DNA of 64,000 bases from Metellina segmentata (lineage: Eukaryota; Arthropoda; Arachnida; Araneae; Tetragnathidae). The notes under the pieces were generated by a model. That model searched no databases, was not told the DNA's origin, and saw nothing but the letters and a program-made list of their open reading frames with translations. A program made the translations under genes and the position numbers. How positions within the stretch are numbered: position 1 is the stretch's first letter; the number at the start of each line of letters is the position of its first letter. The stretch is from the NCBI GenBank assembly GCA_947359465.1, contig OX375881.1, forward strand, positions 114,682,238 through 114,746,237, in the 5' to 3' direction. Below, piece after piece: positions 55,205 to 64,000 of this stretch.

Positions 55205-55503
55205 TATCGAATTAAAATCTTCTGGAGCAACGCAACAGAATATTGACAACGGTCCGGGGTCCATCAGGAGAAGAAAGATCCGAGGACACCAACTTGTCAG
55301 TTTGAACGTCACTCAGATGACTAGTCGGCACCAAAGCTAATACCCCACTCACTTCAACACGACCTCCAACGTTTAGGATGGGTTTCAACAGATTTAACAT
55401 ACACCAGCCCAATCTAAATGGTGGTTTTAATTGGATCGAGTATCCAACTCGCAGCCCTCCAGTTGCTAGTCTGTTACTCTTTCAACTGGGCTACCACCGC
55501 CTC
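55205..55503 (-). mobile_element. SINE family B, full-length, diverged
   Basis: TCTGGAGCAACGCAACAGAA to the head complement CTTTCAACTGGGCTACCACC. The B-box region (TCGAGTATCCAACTCGCAGC complement) is decayed. Confidence 0.8.
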
Positions 55504-55549
55504 AATAACATTAAGGATAATATATTTTGTAAGATCATAGTTATATATA

Positions 55550-56080
55550 CACTACCCTACAATAATGGACCGGACAGCAAGATGTGATGGTATAAGGGAA
55601 ATCTACCATACGAGGATTGTCCCCCATGTGCTGCAATTACACTAGCAACCCTTCTGGGCATACTTTCTACAAGGTGTCGATACACAGCTTATAGATAGAT
55701 ATTTGTGTCCATTTTTGCTGCAAGAATGTAGCAGCTGTAGATTTCGGACGGGGTTCCCTGGTCCGTAAGCGTCGCTCATTCTCGTCCCACAAATGTTCTA
55801 CGGGGCTTAGGTCGGGACTTAGAGCAGGCCAGAGAACACGTTTTACACCCATATCTTGATACCACTGCTTGACAGAGGTTTCAATGGAGCGCTGTCGTCC
55901 TGGAAGAAACATTCGTTCATTACATAAAATTGTCAGAGCATAAGAAGAAACTGATTTTCTAAAATTTTCATGTAGACGTCGGCGTTCAGTTACAGCATGC
56001 AAAGGTCACAGGCCATACCACGAAAAACACCACCCAGCAAGTTGTCGGATTTTATGCAAATCCATTATTGTAGGGTAGTA
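55550..56080 (-). mobile_element. Tc1-like element, internally deleted copy 2
   Basis: Same family as 21048-21615 in the opposite orientation. The left end is CACTACCCTACAATAATGGA and the complemented right end TACTACCCTACAATAATGGA, with TA on each side. 531 bp. Confidence 0.92.
55640..56002 (-). pseudogene. Transposase fragment of the second deleted Tc1-like element
   Basis: The minus-strand frame from 56002 reads AVTERRRLHENF, NERMFLPGRQRSIE, KQWYQDMGVKRVLWPALSPD, LSPVEHLWDENERRLRTREP and KWTQISIYKLCIDTL. The SPDLSPVEHLW block holds the catalytic Glu. The region holding the second catalytic Asp is damaged (PGRQRSIE where QGDNAP is expected). Only about the C-terminal third is intact in one frame, so it cannot make active enzyme. 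Confidence 0.88.
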
Positions 56081-56220
56081 TATTTTTCTATGTGTGCACT
56101 CTGGATTTGTTTAACATGTGATAGGTTTGAATCCCGATATAAGAATGGGTATTCGATTTGTTTCGGAATTCTTATGCTGCAGCATAGATCCAGGTTTAAT
56201 TAAACCTTGGGGGGAAAGGG

Positions 56221-56452
56221 ATTGTAGCCTGGTTGGAAGAGTAACGGCTTAACAACCGGAGGGTTGCGAGTTCGAATGCAAACCTAGACTACAGTGCAAA
56301 GAGGGCAGGTGCATGTTAAATCTGTCGTGACCTCAAATGTTCTCTCGTTGGCCTGGTGTGTGAGTTTGGAGAATGGGGTTCCAACTCAGGTGTGACATCA
56401 TCTGATCGGGGATCAAAATTACTTGGGGTTGTCCTCGGATCTACCCTCGTGC
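56221..56452 (+). mobile_element. SINE family B, 3'-truncated
   Basis: ATTGTAGCCTGGTTGGAAGA, then GGGTTGCGAGTTCGAATGCA (B box GAGTTCGAATGC), GGTGCATGTTAAATCTGTCG, TGACCTCAAATGTTC, up to GGTTGTCCTCGGATCTACCC. The tail is lost. Confidence 0.87.
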
Positions 56453-57067
56453 AGTAAAGTGTTAGACCAATCAAGCAAGTTTTATTAAGGTACAAATTGC
56501 ATATGTTCTTATATCACTCTTTATAGAAAAGTGGATTTTCCCAGTTACTTTTCCCGTTCTTTGGGCCCTTCAGTTAAGTTCTGTCCCTTTTCTCTTCACT
56601 CGTAGACAAAGTATTTTATTGTTTGGACTAAAAATATAGAATACAACGCTCAGATAAAGAAGTTCGAGGTTCTGGATCCTAAACGTAAATCGCAACGTTT
56701 CAAATACCAGATACTTAAACTTCGTGCTCCCACTCTTCTTCTGTGATCCCTCCCTAATCTGGCAAGTTTCAGTCTATGTCTACCTTTTTCTAAATCCCTT
56801 CCGTCTGTGTGACGCGTTTTTACTTTTCGTCCCCACTTCTTCTAAAGCCCTTCGACCTTCTAATGGAATGGATGGCGCATAACTTTGTGTTGTTTCTCCC
56901 GATTACTCGGTTTGAAGAAATCGCGAATCTTAATGTGGGGCTAATCGATTAACGTGAAAAAAAAATACTTGATGTATTTCAAAAGCGAATAGACCCAAGT
57001 AAATTTCTCAATCCTACATGACGTAAGACTCGGGGATATATTGACAGTGACTCCATCAACGTGCGAG
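56453..57067. other. Unassigned DNA
   Basis: No recognised feature. Confidence 0.4.
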
Positions 57068-57200
57068 GGCCTCCGTAGACCAGTTGGAAGAATAACAGAT
57101 GAGCAACCGGAACGTACGAGTTCAAAACTCTCTACAGCCAGAGTCCTTACACTGAGGCTGGAACATGTTAAACTGCCGTGGCCTCAAATTAAATCACTTT
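57068..57200 (+). mobile_element. SINE family B, 5' part only
   Basis: GGCCTCCGTAGACCAGTTGG to GCCGTGGCCTCAAATTAAAT. Head and first part of the body. Confidence 0.8.
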
Positions 57201-57304
57201 AGCAAAGTGTCTTGATAGCTCCGAATAACTGCTCAAAATAGAGAATGTAAAATTGCTAAATTAAAACATGTTATAGCAGAGCATAAAGGGAAAATACTAT
57301 TCCA

Positions 57305-57765
57305 ATGGAAGCAAATATATTTTGATTAAAAGTTTCGTTCGTCCCTCTCACTCTATCGGTTAACATTCCTAACACATCTCTGAAAATATTTCTCACTTAC
57401 ATAAAACATGCTACGCACAAATGCACTGCAAATGTTTTTTCCATAATTATTTCAGTGAAACTGCCATCACTTTGGCTTCCTAACACTGTAAATGTTTCTC
57501 TCTGGCATGAAGCATAGCTGTGCAAAGAAACGCACTACACATGCTTTTCTCAAAGTTAATTAACAGAAATTACCATCATCTGAGTTTCATAACAACTCTA
57601 TGTAAATGTTTCTAACGTACATAAAGTGTCGGTGTGCAGAAAAACACTCTAATCTTGCTTTCATTATAGTTATTTAACAGAAATCGCTATCTTCCTATTC
57701 TTCCTAACAACTTTCTGTAAATGTTACTCACTAGCATGACAGCATGAAGCATCGAACTGAGAATA
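57305..57765. repeat. Degenerate tandem repeat, about 110-bp unit, locus 2
   Basis: AAATATATTTTGATTAAAAG then TTTCGTTCGTCCCTCTCACT, CATTCCTAACACATCTCTGA and CTCACTTACATAAAACATGC match 48545-48680. Four units follow, each with AAATGTTTCT(C/A)-type starts. The 48.5 kb locus has one unit fewer. Confidence 0.87.
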
Positions 57766-57785
57766 GATCAAAGCACACGTGGGAT

Positions 57786-58175
57786 ACAGGGGAAATGAAA
57801 GGAACTGATGCAATAGCCAAAGAAGCCCCTATTAAAGATCAAATTGTTAATAAGCAAAATAAAACTTAAGAATAAATTAAAAAATTAATCAGGAACGAAC
57901 AACTAACAGATTGGCTAGACAGGTGATCGCAGACGAGCAAAGGAAGTGAAGTCTTTAAGGCTTATAAAAAAGTCTCACCAAAGCAACTGATGGTACCCTT
58001 CGAGCTTAATCAGATTATAACGGGACATGGAGTTTTTGGCACATAACTAAAACGTTTTTTCAACAAAAATGACGTATGTCACTTCCAGGAAGACATCCAA
58101 AGTGTAGACAACGTGGTTTACCATTGTAAAAACTTTCAGACAGTCAGGAACGGAATGTTTCCTAAGGTATACCTT
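57786..58175 (+). pseudogene. 3' end of a non-LTR retrotransposon ORF2 (RNase H end and C-terminal Cys/His motif)
   Basis: One continuous frame reads TGEMKGTDAIAKEAPIKDQI (the end of a LINE RNase H domain), two stops, IRNEQLTDWLDR, a stop, then QIITGHGVFGT, a stop, LKRFFNKNDVCHF, VDNVVYHCKNFQTVRNG. TGHG-x-F, L-x-RF and the C...H...C spacing are typical of the extreme C-terminus of I/R1/Jockey-type LINE polyproteins. Four in-frame stops over 390 bp make it a fossil. Such LINEs supply the machinery that SINEs borrow, but nothing ties this one to the SINEs here. Confidence 0.85.
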
Positions 58176-58379
58176 AGCACAGACTAAAAACTACTCTGTA
58201 CAAATAAAAGATCAAGTGTAGGATTGAAAGAAATTATAAAGAAAATACTGGAGCGCTCAGAATTGAGAGAAGGGATACGAATGAATAGCAAATACTATTC
58301 CCAGTTCTATTTTAAGAATTTGGGTACACACCGAATGGCTTAGGCTGGGGCGGTGGTAACTATTTAACTATTTAGTAAA
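58176..58379. other. Unassigned DNA, possibly LINE 3' region
   Basis: Continues from the LINE fossil, with ACACCGAATGGCTTAGGC near 58326. No end (poly-A or repeat tail) is obvious. Confidence 0.35.
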
Positions 58380-58548
58380 GTGTGAGTTGGGAAAGTGAGG
58401 TGCGCTCTCTGGTTTGAGCACGTCATCTGACCATTGTTCAAAATGACGTGGTGTTCTCCTCAGATCTTTCTATTAAGGACTAATCCCGGACCGTCGCCAA
58501 TACCCCACCAATAGCTCCAATGCGATGTTAATCATCTACCTACCTACC
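58380..58548 (+). mobile_element. SINE family B, 3' half
   Basis: GTGTGAGTTGGGAAAGTGAGG to AATACCCCACCAATAGCTCC, with the tail CATCTACCTACCTACC. Confidence 0.82.
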
Positions 58549-58595
58549 ATCCATATGTTCCGTCATTTTCATAAGCAAAATTGACCTTATACATC

Positions 58596-58730
58596 CAGTA
58601 GGCTTAGCTAACTGCTGATTACAAGGTGTGAAGCATGACATTTTAGGTACGGAATGGCCCAGTTGATTCGCGATATAGTAACCGGAAGGCTGCGAGTTCG
58701 TCATCTGATCGTGGACGGGGTAGATTGGGA
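58596..58730 (+). repeat. Composite repeat shared with 27868-27979 (empty-site copy)
   Basis: GCTTAGCTAACTGCTGATTA to CGATATAGTAACCGGAAGGC, TGCGAGTTCGTCATCTGATC, then directly GGACGGGGTAGATTGGGA. No SINE interrupts it at the point where the 28 kb copy has one. Confidence 0.85.
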
Positions 58731-59496
58731 CAGGGTTTCATCAAAATCCCCTGATATTTCCCTAATAGTGTCACAAAAATTTCCCTGTATTTGCAATTTC
58801 CTTAATAAATGTTAAGATCCTTGATTGGTATCGACATACAGTATCCACACATTATTTTTAAATATTTAGGTTCAGATGGGAGGAAAGTATAACTACGCAA
58901 ATATTTTGTATTTTTTCTCTTCAGATACTTTAATTATTATTGTAAGGGTTGGAACCATTAATGAAACTCTTACAATAGCAATTGGAAAAACTGGAGACAA
59001 CAAATACAAAATATTTTGTTTTAGAATTTATTACATATGACCCGACATTATACTATACATCAAAATCACTTGCAAATATACTTTTAAAAATCTACAAAAA
59101 TGTAATTGCAAACAAAAAAATATTAATTTCATGCACACAAAAAAAACATTGTTAGTAACACAAATTTCAAATTGTATACCACAAGTTGTATCGCTGGCCT
59201 CACTCATGGCGACGGACGTTGTGACCGCGAAAAAAACGGCGGTGGCGGTTTTCAAAAATTACGACCCCAGGGTTCTTTATTAGTATTACAATATTTGCGA
59301 ATAGGATTTATTCGATTCTCAAGTACTCGTAATCGCGAGTCTCTAAATAGGATAAACGATAATAATTGCCGTTTAAGTTATCAACACTTCCGATTTTTTG
59401 TGAAATTTGGAAATTTTCCCTGCAATTCCCCAGATTTTTCCAGAATTAAAAATTTTCCTGAGAATTCCCTGATTTCCTGGTACTGTTACCATCCTG
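58731..59496 (+). mobile_element. DNA transposon-like family R3, copy 2
   Basis: CAGGGTTTCATCAAAATCCC to CTGTTACCATCCTG. Matches 28338-29151 throughout, including the internal hairpin ATTATTGTAAGGGTT against ACTCTTACAATAGCAAT near 58935-58983. About 50 bp shorter than copy 1. Confidence 0.82.
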
Positions 59497-59700
59497 TGTG
59501 AGTTAACGTTGCGCTGGAGAAGATGAGAACACCTGATCTGGCACACCACCTTTCGAATTTCCACACCACACAAACGTGAGAATATTTGAGGTCACACAAC
59601 AGATTTAACGTGCACCAGTACCCTTGTGACGAACTTGTCTGGACCTAGTTTCGAACTGACAACCATCCTATTGCTAATCCGTTGCTCTTGCAGCTGTGAT
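59497..59700 (-). mobile_element. SINE family B, internally deleted
   Basis: TGAGTTAACGTTGCGCTGGAG jumps to AGATGAGAACACCTGATCTG, losing about 90 bp of the usual 3' half. It then runs to the head complement TTGCTAATCCGTTGCTCTTG. Confidence 0.8.
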
Positions 59701-60430
59701 CCCCTGGTCCTAGTTTTGTTCTAATGGTGGGATTATGTAGTCGGGACAACCACCAGGATAGTGAAATAACCCCTGTTGTTTTACCATTCGTAAAACCAGA
59801 TGCAGACAACAAAACACTTGCTATTTAGCTATAAGGTATCACTTTTATGTACGATGTGGTACAGTTGCATTCTCTACCCTGTTTGTTGGCAACGCTCTGG
59901 GCTCGTTTTTCGGCGCACTTTTAGTAGCGAACTTTGACAGGTGAAGGCAATTCATCTTTATTACAGTTATTCCGGTTATTATGACAACCTTGGCAAGCGG
60001 AAAGTTTAAATTTTATTCTTAAATATTGTAGAAAGTTATTTACATGTTCGTTAAATTGTCTTTTGATTTAGTTGTCTTTAAATTTTTTTCTTCAATCATA
60101 TTCCGTTTCACGTAAATTGTAAGAATTAAAACTTTCAGCATCAGATTCTATCGTTACTTGATTTTTCTTTAGAAAATAGTTTTTTTTTTGTGTGTATTTA
60201 ATATATTAACTAATATTATTTTAATATCCGTGTTAAAAACATGTTTTTTCAAATTTTTTCACATTGATAAATTTCCATTAAACTTTATTATTTTCCGTCG
60301 TAAAAATTTTTTTTGTTAAGGAATTATTTCATTGGCGACATCAAAAAATGCGCCACGAGCGTTGCCACCAAAGGAGAAAGATAATGCAGCTGTACCCATA
60401 AAGTTATGAAAGACAAGGAACAACACAACA
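59701..60430. other. Unassigned AT-rich DNA
   Basis: No recognised feature. Confidence 0.4.
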
Positions 60431-60439
60431 AAATTGAGA

Positions 60440-61030
60440 AAGACCTCTTTAAATTAAGTCCCCGTCCTCATACCTAGTCCCAGACACCGAAGCAATCATC
60501 GTCTGCAACACCCCATAATCGCTTTTCTTCCCAGAACAGATCATCCTCCGGTACCAGCACACACACACCACTCTTTTAATCGAGATGAAGAGCGGCATAA
60601 AGTCTTGTTATCTCGGCAAAAACAACATCCGCCCACTAGCAATATCCCTCGGACGTCTCCCGGAGGCGGATTATTACTCAGCGGCCATCCAGCCCCGAAA
60701 TTGGCCCAGATGGGCTGGATCCCATGGGCCCTAAAGCTGCCCATCCCTCCCTGCCATCCGAAGACCGGCCTCCAGAATGAGCCATGGAGCCACTTACATA
60801 AATAGCTTACCAGTGATTTAAAGTATGCCGCGCCATGGCAACGAGGCGAGTGGGCTATCGTCATGGTAACAAGTCCAATATGGCACCCCCGGAATTGGTG
60901 GATGCAAAGTGCATTGTTTCCCACCGTCCAATACCAAGAGGCAGCATGTTTTATATGGATGTCACTTTCAATGGACCAAGACGCTGTTATGCGGTCTTGT
61001 TTAGACGTGGAGAAAAATAACCCGGTTCGT
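60440..61030. promoter_or_regulatory. GC-rich single-copy block with a doublet of RFX/X-box-like sites
   Basis: The block contrasts sharply with AT-rich flanks. Near 60831-60842 is GCCATGGCAACG and near 60862-60870 CATGGTAAC, both fitting the RFX-type half-site consensus (ATGG(C/T)AAC) in the same direction about 27 bp apart. AATATGGCACC follows. Frames of 60-127 codons cross it on both strands, but none matches a family I know. Regulatory function is an inference from composition and motifs only. Confidence 0.35.
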
Positions 61031-62430
61031 GTCTTGCGGCTGTAGGTTTAAAAGGCACCCATTTGCTTTGCTCTGAAGTGGTCGTCTTGTTCTTGTAGTG
61101 GGTAGCAAACTGCACTATTTGCATCGTAGCTTTGACAACTGCTCGTTTACATGAAATAGTATTGGGTTTATGCAGTCTACATAGGAGCAGAGAGAGGGGA
61201 AACTGCCGATTTGGGCCTCAGGGTAAAGGCATACATCGAAAATACATCCGACACATACTTAAGGTCGCATTCGTATATATATACGTTCAACAACCTGCTA
61301 TCTTCCCTCCATTACATCTAACCAGCACCTACCATCTTGGGCATCCTCCTGCGTTTTCTATAAATCTTTGAACCAGACACATTATTTCCTAATGAATGGT
61401 CAAGTGAACATTAATTATGGCGCTGCAATGGTGGATTTGTGAGCCACTTTGCATTACTTAGGTGTACTATGGGGAGTTTGTATATGACGAAGACCCTCAC
61501 TCTATCAACCCAAGATTAAGGCCAGAGGAGAATCATCTTGTCGAAGGATATATAGTGTGAATTGTATACTAATCGTCATTTTTCGGTAACTCAGTATGCA
61601 GAATTTGTGTACATTTTTCAATGTTATATCTTGTAGTTCTGCGAAGTAGGCATACCAATCACACATTGAATAAAACATAAGCACTTTAGAAAAAGATAGG
61701 TGTTATGAATGAATGTAGAGACTTAGAAGTTAATAAGCTTTGTACAAATGGACTTCTCTAAGGTCATCTTCCTATTATCCAACCCGCACTTGTGTTTGTT
61801 GTATTCAATACGAAAAGGTTCTCTTTTAGTTCTGATGGTTTTAATTTTCCCAGTCTTACGTAATCTTATAATTATCATGATTCGTAACTGAAAAACACGA
61901 ACCAATATCATAATTGCTATGAAATTCTTTAGTTATAGTACGAAAATATGGTAAAATGAAAAATCTAGATCTTTCAAAAATATCAATTAATTTACTTTCC
62001 TCTTTCTTAATGTTAATAAGGTGGCTAATGACACTTTTTTAACTTACCTCTTTTATAGAAATTGTTTTAGTAACTATGTTGTGTTGGTATGTTGGTTAGC
62101 AGTTCGGTACTCCGTAACTACCAATCTCTAGGTAACATGAACAGTGAGTAGAATCTGCGAGAGAATGCTATAAGGGTTCACCTAAAAAACACAAAAAGAC
62201 GATAAGAAAAAGAGAAAGCAATACCCCACTAAGAAAAATGTTTCCCATTACCTCTCCCTAATTAAACACGCGGCAAGAAACCGGAGTTTCGGAACAGTCT
62301 ACCATCGCTCCTTCCGTCCAGCGTGACAGATTCCACCGTCAGACTCAATTCCCAGCAGACACGAGCAATTTCCTCGCCTTGCCGAATAAAGAAGCAGTAA
62401 GTGACCGGTTGAAATCTATGCAATGCTCTT
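61031..62430. other. Unassigned DNA
   Basis: No recognised gene or repeat over about 1.4 kb. Confidence 0.4.
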
Positions 62431-64000
62431 CTACAATTGGTGATTTAAACACGTATTCTGACACTAAATTAGCCGTTTGGGCTTAATAGACTTTATCAGG
62501 GGTTTGGTAGCCTTTATTATTTGACAAAATGCGAATTCAGTCAGAATACGTGATAACGCAACAAGTGTGTAAATCTATATAGTGCGGTTCTCCAATTGGT
62601 GATGATTGTATTTCGTATTCACTAAAGTAGCCATTTTGTTGCATTTGGGTTTGGTAGCCTTTGTTATTATTGGGTTTGAAAGCCTTTATTATTTACCAAA
62701 ATGCGAATGCAGTCAGAATACGCAATAAAAGCAGCACCAAATGTGTAAAATATATAATGCAGTTCTCCAATTGGTGATAATTGTATTTAGTATTCTCTGA
62801 AGTAGCCGTTTTGTTGCATTTCGGTTTGGTAGCCTTTGCTATTATTGGGTTTGAAAGCCTTTATTATTATCCAAAATGCGAATTCAGTCAGAATAAGTGA
62901 TAAACGCAACAAATGTGTAAATCTATATAGTGCGGTTCTCCAATTGGTGATGATTGTATTTCGTATTCACTAAAGTAGCCATTTTGTTGCAATTGGGTTT
63001 GGTAGCCTTTGTTATTATTGGGTTTGAAAGCCTTTATTATTTACCAAAATGCGAATGCAGTCAGAATACGCAATAAAAGCAGCACCAAATGTGTAAAATA
63101 TATAATGCAGTTCTCCAATTGGTGATAATTGTATTTAGTATTCTCTGAAGTAGCCGTTTTGTTGCATTTCGGTTTGGTAGCCTTTGTTATTATTGGGTTT
63201 GAAAGCCTTTATTATTTACCAAAATGCGAATGCAGTCAGAATACGCAATAAAAGCAGCACCAAATGTGTAAAATATATAATGCAGTTCTCCAATTGGTGA
63301 TAATTGTATTTAGTATTCTCTGAAGTAGCCGTTTTGTTGCATTTCGGTTTGGTAGCCTTTGCTATTATTGGGTTTGAAAGCCTTTATTATTATCCAAAAT
63401 GCGAATTCAGTCAGAATACGTGATAACGCAACAAGTGTGTAAATCTATATAGTGCGGTTCTCCAATTGGTGATGATTGTATTTCGTATTCACTAAAGTAG
63501 CCATTTTGTTGCATTTGGGTTTGGTAGCCTTTGTTATTATTGGGTTTGAAAGCCTTTATTATTTACCAAAATGCGAATGCAGTCAGAATACGCAATAAAA
63601 GCAGCACCAAATGTGTAAAATATATAATGCAGTTCTCCAATTGGTGATAATTGTATTTAGTATTCTCTGAAGTAGCCGTTTTGTTGCATTTCGGTTTGGT
63701 AGCCTTTGCTATTATTGGGTTTGAAAGCCTTTATTATTATCCAAAATGCGAATTCAGTCAGAATAAGTGATAAACGCAACAAATGTGTAAATCTATATAG
63801 TGCGGTTCTCCAATTGGTGATGATTGTATTTCGTATTCACTAAAGTAGCCATTTTGTTGCAATTGGGTTTGGTAGCCTTTGTTATTATTGGGTTTGAAAG
63901 CCTTTATTATTTACCAAAATGCGAATGCAGTCAGAATACGCAATAAAAGCAGCACCAAATGTGTAAAATATATAATGCAGTTCTCCAATTGGTGATAATT
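62431..64000. repeat. 174-bp satellite with an 870-bp five-monomer higher-order repeat; runs off the window
   Basis: CTCCAATTGGTGAT begins at 62590, 62765, 62938, 63113, 63288, 63460, 63635, 63808 and 63983, spacing 172-175 bp. A degenerate first unit starts near 62431. Two monomer classes exist: A (GTGCGGTTCTCC, GTATTTCGTATTCAC, GTAGCCATTTTG) and B (ATGCAGTTCTCC, GTATTTAGTATTCTC, GTAGCCGTTTTG). The order is A1 B A2 B B, then A1 B A2 B. GCGAATTCAGTCAGAATACG with TGATAACGCAACAAGTG occurs at 62531 and again at 63401, exactly 870 bp apart. Confidence 0.97.

Noticed and set aside
60541..60924. 127-codon minus-strand open frame and 60-66-codon plus-strand frames
   Set aside because: No known domain. 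Long frames are expected by chance in GC-rich DNA, and frames on both strands overlap.

Overview
This window is repeat-dense, AT-rich animal nuclear DNA. No host protein-coding gene, rRNA gene or functional tRNA gene can be supported. Three things point to an invertebrate animal, most likely an arthropod: hundreds of dispersed tRNA-headed SINE bases, several Tc1/mariner-type transposase families, and long microsatellites. The species cannot be named from the sequence. The window looks like gene-poor intergenic or intronic DNA. Codon-level evidence exists only inside mobile elements.

Layout. 0-3 kb holds a decayed Tc1/mariner transposase and AT-rich DNA. 3-6.8 kb is a dense SINE cluster plus a 23-bp tandem array. 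7-8.3 kb holds a GC-rich patch, a degenerate 300-bp duplication and a SINE. 9.1-10.2 kb is a DNA transposon without coding capacity (family R1, also at 2.7 and 43.7 kb). 10.5-11.2 kb is a 430-bp duplication with a (TA)n run. 13.4-14.1 kb is a 320-bp duplication. 15.05-15.4 kb is repeat family R2. 15.4-17.05 kb is a long-inverted-repeat transposon with a dead transposase. 18.6-20.1 kb is a 119/238-bp satellite. 20.5-22 kb has SINE-in-SINE nesting and a deleted Tc1 element. 23.0-24.3 kb is a degenerate 150-bp tandem array. 25.7-29.2 kb is a SINE cluster plus family R3 (second copy at 58.7 kb). 29.5-31.1 kb is a 52/157-bp higher-order repeat built on a perfect 16-bp palindrome. 36.5-37.15 kb is a pure 621-bp (TG)n. 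39.5-40.5 kb is a 162-166-bp array whose unit contains SINE-tail sequence. 42.3-43.1 kb is a piggyBac-like deletion derivative. 50.3-50.45 kb is a small hAT-type MITE with a perfect 8-bp target duplication. 52.5-53.75 kb is an essentially complete Tc1-like transposon with a 342-codon open transposase. 55.5-56.1 kb is a second deleted Tc1 element. 57.8-58.2 kb is the RNase H/zinc-knuckle end of a non-LTR retrotransposon. 62.4-64 kb is a 174-bp satellite with an 870-bp five-monomer higher-order repeat running off the window.

How the parts relate. Two SINE families (A and B) share a body and a TACC-rich tail but carry different tRNA-like heads. Their perfect 13-14-bp target duplications and one 5'-truncated copy fit target-primed reverse transcription by a LINE partner. 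Paralogous empty sites exist inside the window for two insertions, so part of the order of events can be read directly. DNA transposons are represented by Tc1 (one intact, several dead), piggyBac, hAT and two families without coding capacity. The best leads are the intact Tc1-like element with DD36E spacing, the SINE-tail-derived tandem array, the palindrome-cored higher-order repeat, and the 870-bp satellite higher-order repeat.
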